From positions 1 to 18,519 of the forward strand of contig CAKPMN010000018.1 in NCBI GenBank assembly GCA_934168005.1: a stretch of DNA of 18,519 bases. The letters run 5' to 3'. A program made the position numbers and the translations under genes. The DNA is from an uncultured Bacilli bacterium (GTDB lineage Bacteria; Bacillota_I; Bacilli_A; RF39; UBA660). The notes under the pieces are model-generated. The model saw nothing but the letters and a program-made list of their open reading frames with translations, had not been told where the DNA came from and did no database searches. Of the stretch, positions 14,631 through 18,519 are shown piece by piece. The first letter of the stretch is position 1. Each line of letters begins with the position of its first letter.

Positions 14631-14655
14631 AAAAGATGGCTATCCATCTTTTTTT
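14631..14655 (+). terminator. Terminator abutting the ribosome binding site at 14656
   Basis: AAAAGATGG (14631-14639) pairs perfectly with CCATCTTTT (14644-14652) around CTAT, with seven Ts (14649-14655). The next bases are the AGGAGG of the following gene, leaving no room for a separate promoter. Confidence 0.88.
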
Positions 14656-14664
14656 AGGAGGAAC

Positions 14665-15159
14665 ATGGAAAAATTAATTATATTATCAGGAAAAGCAAGA
14701 AGTGGAAAAGATACAGTATTAGAAATAATAAAATCTTATTATAAAGATAAAAAAGTAATAAATGTATCATATAGCTACTATCTAAAAGACTACTTGAAAA
14801 GAATGAATATGTTTGATGAAAAAAACAAGCCAAGAACATTAATGCAAGACTTTGGAACATACTTAAGAAAAATAAATAAAAACTTTTTAATAAATAGAGT
14901 ACTTGAAGATATAGAAGTATTTAAGAACTATTATGATATTATTGTTATAACAGATGCAAGATTAATAGAAGAAGTAGAAATACCATCATCAATTTATGAT
15001 GTAAAGTCAATAAGAATAGAAAGAGATAACTTTGACAATGGACTAACTATGAAAGAAAAAGAAGATATCACAGAAACAAATCTAGATAGTTATAAAAAAT
15101 TTGACTATATTATAAAAAATGACGAGAACTTAAAAGAAAATATATGGAGGATTTTATGA
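14665..15159 (+). CDS. P-loop kinase resembling phage-type dNMP kinases
   Basis: A 164-aa P-loop NTPase of kinase type. The Walker A is GKARSGKDTV (about residues 9-18), a form typical of phage deoxynucleoside monophosphate kinases and related proteins, followed by YSYYLKDYLKRM, a lid-like PRTLMQDFGTYLRK block, and the hydrophobic strand IIVITDARLIEEVE, where an acidic residue next to Arg is usual in this group. The C-terminus reads KKFDYIIKNDENLKENIWRIL, as in many dNMP kinases and dephospho-CoA kinases. The substrate is not known. AGGAGG precedes ATG 14665, directly after a terminator. The TGA stop overlaps the next start (ATGA), so the two kinase-like genes are translationally coupled. Confidence 0.65.
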   Translation: MEKLIILSGKARSGKDTVLEIIKSYYKDKKVINVSYSYYLKDYLKRMNMFDEKNKPRTLMQDFGTYLRKINKNFLINRVLEDIEVFKNYYDIIVITDARLIEEVEIPSSIYDVKSIRIERDNFDNGLTMKEKEDITETNLDSYKKFDYIIKNDENLKENIWRIL

Positions 15160-15692
15160 AAGTATTAGCGATAGTAGGAATGTGTGGCTCAGGTAAATCT
15201 GTAGCATGTGATATTTTAGAAAAAAAAGGATATAAAAAAATATACTTTGGTGGTGTAACACTAAATGAACTTAAAAAGAATGGCTTAGAAGATACTCCAG
15301 AAAATGAAAAGAAAATGAGAGAATCTCTAAGAGAAAAATATGGAATGGGTGCCTTTGCATACCTATTACTTGATGAGATAAAAGAGACAAGCAAAACAGA
15401 TAATGTAGTATTAGATGGATTATATTCATGGGATGAGCTAGTATGCCTAAATAAAGAAATCCCAAATTTAAAAGTAATAGCTATAGTAGCGGATAAAAAT
15501 ATACGTTACGATAGAATCTCTAAAAGAAAGGTAAGACCACTTACAAAAGAAGAAGCAATAAAAAGAGATATATCAGAAATAGAAAACATAAAAAAGGGTG
15601 GACCTATTGCATTTGCCGATTTTTATCTTTATAATAATGGAGACATGAATGAATATGAGAAAAATCTAGAAAAGATTTTAATGGAGGTATAA
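15156..15692 (+). CDS. UPF0200-like P-loop kinase (archaeal dephospho-CoA-kinase-like)
   Basis: A 178-aa P-loop protein. The Walker A is GMCGSGKS (8-15), followed by a G-GGVTLNELKKNGLEDTPEN block, REKYGMGAFA and an acidic strand NVVLDGLYSWDEL, then KVIAIVADKNIRYDRISKR and a lid-like KRDISEIE. This order (GDVVREE-like block, E/D-N, LRE-YGMGA-A, DG-R/Y) is what I know from UPF0200, an uncharacterised mainly archaeal family related to dephospho-CoA and adenylate kinases. I chose ATG 15156 rather than the in-frame ATG 15144: GGAGG (15146-15150) serves the former, and residue 1 then begins the first beta strand. It overlaps the previous gene by four bases, and alaS follows after one base. Confidence 0.7.
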   Translation: MKVLAIVGMCGSGKSVACDILEKKGYKKIYFGGVTLNELKKNGLEDTPENEKKMRESLREKYGMGAFAYLLLDEIKETSKTDNVVLDGLYSWDELVCLNKEIPNLKVIAIVADKNIRYDRISKRKVRPLTKEEAIKRDISEIENIKKGGPIAFADFYLYNNGDMNEYEKNLEKILMEV

Positions 15693-15693
15693 A

Positions 15694-17439
15694 ATGAACT
15701 TAAAAGACTTATATATAAACTTTTTTATAGGAAAAGGACATAAACAAATACCAAGTGCACCAGTAATACCAGAAAATGATCCTTCTGTATTATTTAACAC
15801 AGCAGGAATGCAACCTTTAATACCATATTTAATGGGACAACCCCATCCATATGGAACAAGACTTTGCGATTATCAAAAATGTGTAAGAACAAATGACTTA
15901 GAAAATATTGGAGATACATATCACCATACATTTTTTGAAATGCTTGGAAATTGGTCACTGGGAGATTACTTTAAAGAAGAAGCAATATCATGGAGTTTTG
16001 AATTTCTAACAAAAGTATTAAAAATAGATGTAAATCGTTTAGCTGTAACAGTATTTAAAGGAAATGATACAATACCATTCGATCAAGTATCACACGACAA
16101 ATGGTTAAGCCTAGGAATTAAAGAAGAAAGAATAGCTAGAACAGAAGAAGATAATTTCTGGATAGCCGGTGAAACAGGACCATGTGGACCAGACACAGAA
16201 ATGTTCTATTTCAGAAGTGATGATGAAATTCCAGACAAATTTGACCCAGAAGATTCTCGTTGGGTAGAAATATGGAATGATGTATTCATGCAATACTTTA
16301 AAGATGAAACAGGAAAAGTAACAGATCTTCCAAACAAGAATGTAGATACAGGAATGGGAGTAGAAAGAACAACTGCTATACTTGAAGGAAAAAGAGACAA
16401 CTATGAATCAAGTATTTGGAAACCAGTAATAAACTTAATAGAAGAAATTTCTAATCTTTCATACTATGGTAATGAAAAGAGTATGAGAATAATTGCTGAC
16501 CATATTAGAACAGCAGTATTTATAAGTGCTGATGAAGCAGGAATAAAACCTTCAAATACAGACCAAGGATATATTCTAAGAAGACTAATAAGAAGAGCTA
16601 TAAGACACGCAAAAAAACTTGGAATAGATATTAATTCTAATTGGGAAGAGAAAATAGCTTTAAAAATAATAGAAATGTATGAAAAATACTATACAGAGTT
16701 AAGCAAGAATAAGGATGTAGTATTAAACGTATTAAAAACAGAAAAAGAAAAATTCGGAAGAACATTAGAAAAAGGTTTAAGAGAATTTGAAAAACAAACA
16801 AGAGATAATAAAGATATAGATGGTATAACAGCTTTCCATTTGTTTGATACGTTTGGTTTTCCAATAGAATTAACAACAGAATTAGCAAAAGAGAAAAATT
16901 TAAAAGTTGATGAAGAAGGATTTAACAAAAAATTTAAGGAACATCAAGAATTATCTAGAACTGCATCAGCTGGTAAATTTAAAGGTGGACTTGCAGGTAA
17001 TGGAGAAATAGAGACAAAGTACCATACAGCAACACATTTACTTAATGCCGCATTAAAGCAAGTAATAGATGAAAACGTTCATCAAAAAGGTTCAAATATA
17101 ACATCAGAAAGAATGCGTTTTGACTTTTCTTGTGATCACAAACTAACAGATGAAGAAAAGAAACAAACAGAAGATTTAGTAAATAAATGGATAAATGATG
17201 CTTTAGATGTTAAAGTAGAAGAAATGAGCAAAGAAAAAGCCGTTGCTTCAGGAGCAGAATGTATGTTTATTGAAAAATACCCTGACATCGTAACAGTTTA
17301 TACAATAGGAGATAACGTATCAAAAGAATTATGTGGAGGACCACACGTTAAAAACACAAGTGAATTAGGTCACTTTAGAATAACAAAAGAAGAAGCATCA
17401 TCATCAGGTGTTAGAAGAATAAAGGCTGTATTAGAATAG
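15694..17439 (+). CDS. alaS: Alanyl-tRNA synthetase, minimal form (no C-Ala domain)
   Basis: AlaRS charges tRNA-Ala by recognising the G3-U70 pair. The class II catalytic core is complete: NTAGMQPLIPY, CVRTNDLENIG, HHTFFEMLGNWSLGDYF, GPCGPDTE (162-169) and GMGVERTTAIL (220-230). The tRNA-recognition helices include TDQGYILRRLIRRAIRHAKKLG. The editing site is present: H444 and H448 (HTATH), HQKGSNI, then C547 and H551 (CGGPH). Unlike the usual roughly 870-aa enzyme it is 581 aa. The beta-barrel with its FYAESGGQ-type motif before HTATH is missing, and it ends at GVRRIKAVLE without the C-Ala domain. This is the compact form I associate with CPR and some gut Firmicutes. It is not a pseudogene: the next gene starts 30 bases later. 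SD GGAGG. Confidence 0.93.
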   Translation: MNLKDLYINFFIGKGHKQIPSAPVIPENDPSVLFNTAGMQPLIPYLMGQPHPYGTRLCDYQKCVRTNDLENIGDTYHHTFFEMLGNWSLGDYFKEEAISWSFEFLTKVLKIDVNRLAVTVFKGNDTIPFDQVSHDKWLSLGIKEERIARTEEDNFWIAGETGPCGPDTEMFYFRSDDEIPDKFDPEDSRWVEIWNDVFMQYFKDETGKVTDLPNKNVDTGMGVERTTAILEGKRDNYESSIWKPVINLIEEISNLSYYGNEKSMRIIADHIRTAVFISADEAGIKPSNTDQGYILRRLIRRAIRHAKKLGIDINSNWEEKIALKIIEMYEKYYTELSKNKDVVLNVLKTEKEKFGRTLEKGLREFEKQTRDNKDIDGITAFHLFDTFGFPIELTTELAKEKNLKVDEEGFNKKFKEHQELSRTASAGKFKGGLAGNGEIETKYHTATHLLNAALKQVIDENVHQKGSNITSERMRFDFSCDHKLTDEEKKQTEDLVNKWINDALDVKVEEMSKEKAVASGAECMFIEKYPDIVTVYTIGDNVSKELCGGPHVKNTSELGHFRITKEEASSSGVRRIKAVLE

Positions 17440-17448
17440 CCTTTTTTT
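17421..17448 (+). terminator. Terminator overlapping the end of alaS
   Basis: AAAGGCT (17421-17427) pairs with AGCCTTT (17438-17444) around a 10-base loop, with seven Ts (17442-17448). The 5' arm codes for the last alaS residues and the TAG stop enters the 3' arm. Confidence 0.75.
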
Positions 17449-17458
17449 GAAAAAAAGG
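17440..17458 (+). promoter_or_regulatory. Palindrome that could mask the next ribosome binding site
   Basis: CCTTTTTTT and AAAAAAAGG flank a single G (17449), giving an 8-bp hairpin with a TGA loop. It pairs the T tract of the alaS terminator with the AAGG Shine-Dalgarno of the HD-domain gene, and excludes the terminator stem at 17438-17441. Poly-T/poly-A pairing is weak, so the effect is uncertain. Confidence 0.4.
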
Positions 17459-17468
17459 AAAATGAATT

Positions 17469-18519
17469 ATGGATGAAGTAAAACAAAATATGTTAAAACT
17501 AGAAGGAAAACTAAAAGAATATGCAACTTTTGATAAAGATGCAATTAGAATGAAACCATTAGAATATGATATAAGGCCAAATTATTTTAGAGACATAGAT
17601 AGAATAATACATTCTTTATCATACTCAAGATACATAGATAAAACACAAGTATTCTCTTTAAAAGAATCAGATCATATAACTAAAAGAATGATTCATGTTC
17701 AATTAGTAAGTAAAATAGCTAGAACTATAGGTAGAGCACTTAATTTAAATGAAGACTTAATAGAAGCAATCGCCTTAGGCCACGATATAGGACATGTTCC
17801 ATTTGGACATACAGGTGAAGCTATTCTAAATGAAATAACATATAATGATTCAAAGAGATATTTTAATCATAATGTTCAAAGTGTAAGAACATTAATGTTG
17901 GTAGAAAATCATGGTTTAGGAGAAAATCTATCAATACAAACATTAGATGGAATACTATGCCATAACGGGGAATTTGTAGAAGGAGAATACTACCCAAATA
18001 AAAAGACAAAAGAAGAATTTTTAGAAGAATACAATAAATGTTATATAGATAAAAATACTTTAAAACACTTAAGACCAATGACATTAGAAGGATGTGTCGT
18101 AAGAATATCAGATATAATAGGCTACGTTGGAAGAGATATAGAAGATGCGGTTAGATTAAATGTTTTTGATAAAAAAGACTTACCAAAAGATATAACAGAT
18201 GTTCTAGGATCAGATAATAGAACAATAGTAAATACAATAGTATTAGACATAATAGAAAATAGTTTAAATAAACCATATATAAAAATGTCAGACAAAGTTT
18301 ATAAAGCCTTAAAGGATTTAAAACAATTTAACTCAGTTAACATATATCAAAAAGCAAACACAAAAGAACAAATGGAAGAATACAAGCAAATGTTCAACTT
18401 ACTATTTGAAACATATAAAAAAGAAGTAGAAGAAAAAAATACAAATTCTAAAATATATAAAGTATTTTTAAATGATATGAGTGAAGAGTATAAAACAAAA
18501 GAAACACCATCAAACATAG
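17469..18519 (+). CDS. HD-domain dNTP triphosphohydrolase-like protein (Dgt family), partial
   Basis: 350 complete codons are visible and the frame is still open at the window end, so the C-terminus is missing. The protein follows the Dgt/dNTPase pattern: RDIDRIIHSLSYSRYIDKTQVF, then the HD metal site H76, H105-D106 (in LGHDIGHVPFGHTGE) and D215 (in VRISDIIGYVGRDIEDA). Dgt enzymes split dGTP or other dNTPs into nucleoside and triphosphate, balancing nucleotide pools. The family's usual GDHYRTRLTH segment reads SDHITKRMIHVQLV here. The start is ATG 17469 with AAGG about 10 bases upstream. There is no visible promoter between the alaS terminator and this start, so expression may depend on read-through. 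Confidence 0.85.
   Translation, partial: MDEVKQNMLKLEGKLKEYATFDKDAIRMKPLEYDIRPNYFRDIDRIIHSLSYSRYIDKTQVFSLKESDHITKRMIHVQLVSKIARTIGRALNLNEDLIEAIALGHDIGHVPFGHTGEAILNEITYNDSKRYFNHNVQSVRTLMLVENHGLGENLSIQTLDGILCHNGEFVEGEYYPNKKTKEEFLEEYNKCYIDKNTLKHLRPMTLEGCVVRISDIIGYVGRDIEDAVRLNVFDKKDLPKDITDVLGSDNRTIVNTIVLDIIENSLNKPYIKMSDKVYKALKDLKQFNSVNIYQKANTKEQMEEYKQMFNLLFETYKKEVEEKNTNSKIYKVFLNDMSEEYKTKETPSNI

Noticed and set aside
15144..15155. Upstream ATG for the UPF0200-like gene
   Set aside because: The GGAGG lies between this ATG and ATG 15156, so it can only serve the latter.
17440..17468. Frameshift or pseudogene explanation for short alaS
   Set aside because: No C-Ala-like coding follows in any frame; the HD-domain gene begins 30 bases later and the editing domain ends at its natural boundary.
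1..18519. CRISPR array, insertion sequence, prophage or defence island
   Set aside because: No regularly spaced repeats, transposase, integrase or terminal inverted repeats were seen; gene content is housekeeping throughout.

Overview
This window is a very AT-rich piece (clearly below about 30% G+C by eye) of a low-GC Gram-positive type chromosome. It most resembles the small-genome uncultured Bacilli/RF39-Erysipelotrichia-like part of Bacillota. The reasons are the gene neighbourhoods (cysS-proS, mreC-mreD, priA-fmt, ruvA-ruvB-queA-miaA), strong Shine-Dalgarno sites of the AAGGTGAT or GGAGG kind, and overwhelming use of AGA and A/T-ending codons. TGA is a stop codon here (it ends radC, priA and the gene at 14665), so this is not a UGA-Trp mycoplasma. 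The lineage is inference; nothing in the window fixes it. Apart from one tRNA, every gene is on the + strand.

Layout. (1) A CAU-anticodon tRNA (1-74, minus) diverges from a 5' regulatory region (142-371). That region has a promoter, a 14-codon leader peptide ending Asn-Pro-Cys-Cys-Ile-Cys, three overlapping RNA hairpins and a perfect 12-bp intrinsic terminator, and it sits directly upstream of cysS (cysteinyl-tRNA synthetase). It looks like a cysteine-sensing, ribosome-mediated transcription attenuator, where Firmicutes usually carry a T-box. It is the most interesting element here. (2) cysS and proS follow, then a membrane-anchored SPOR-like protein, radC and the cell-elongation genes mreC and mreD, tightly packed or overlapping from the SPOR-like gene onward. 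(3) A DUF5684/zinc-ribbon membrane protein with its own promoter and terminator. (4) priA, fmt and secG (replication restart, initiator-tRNA formylation, secretion), then a terminator. (5) ruvA-ruvB-queA-miaA, behind a promoter with a LexA-like inverted repeat between -35 and -10, then an AI-2E-family membrane protein and a terminator. (6) Two adjacent small P-loop kinase-like genes and a minimal alanyl-tRNA synthetase (581 aa) without the usual inserted beta-barrel and C-Ala domains, then a terminator. (7) The start of an HD-domain dNTPase-like gene that runs off the window end.

How it fits together. This is a housekeeping segment weighted towards translation quality (three aminoacyl-tRNA synthetases, two anticodon-loop modification enzymes, Met-tRNA formylation), DNA repair and restart (PriA, RuvAB, RadC) and envelope growth (MreC, MreD, SPOR, SecG). 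Its regulatory architecture is notable. Several transcription units start from extended -10 promoters only about 15-30 bases before the start codon, so their predicted 5' UTRs are little more than the ribosome binding site. Some of these -10 elements are built out of the previous gene's stop codon.
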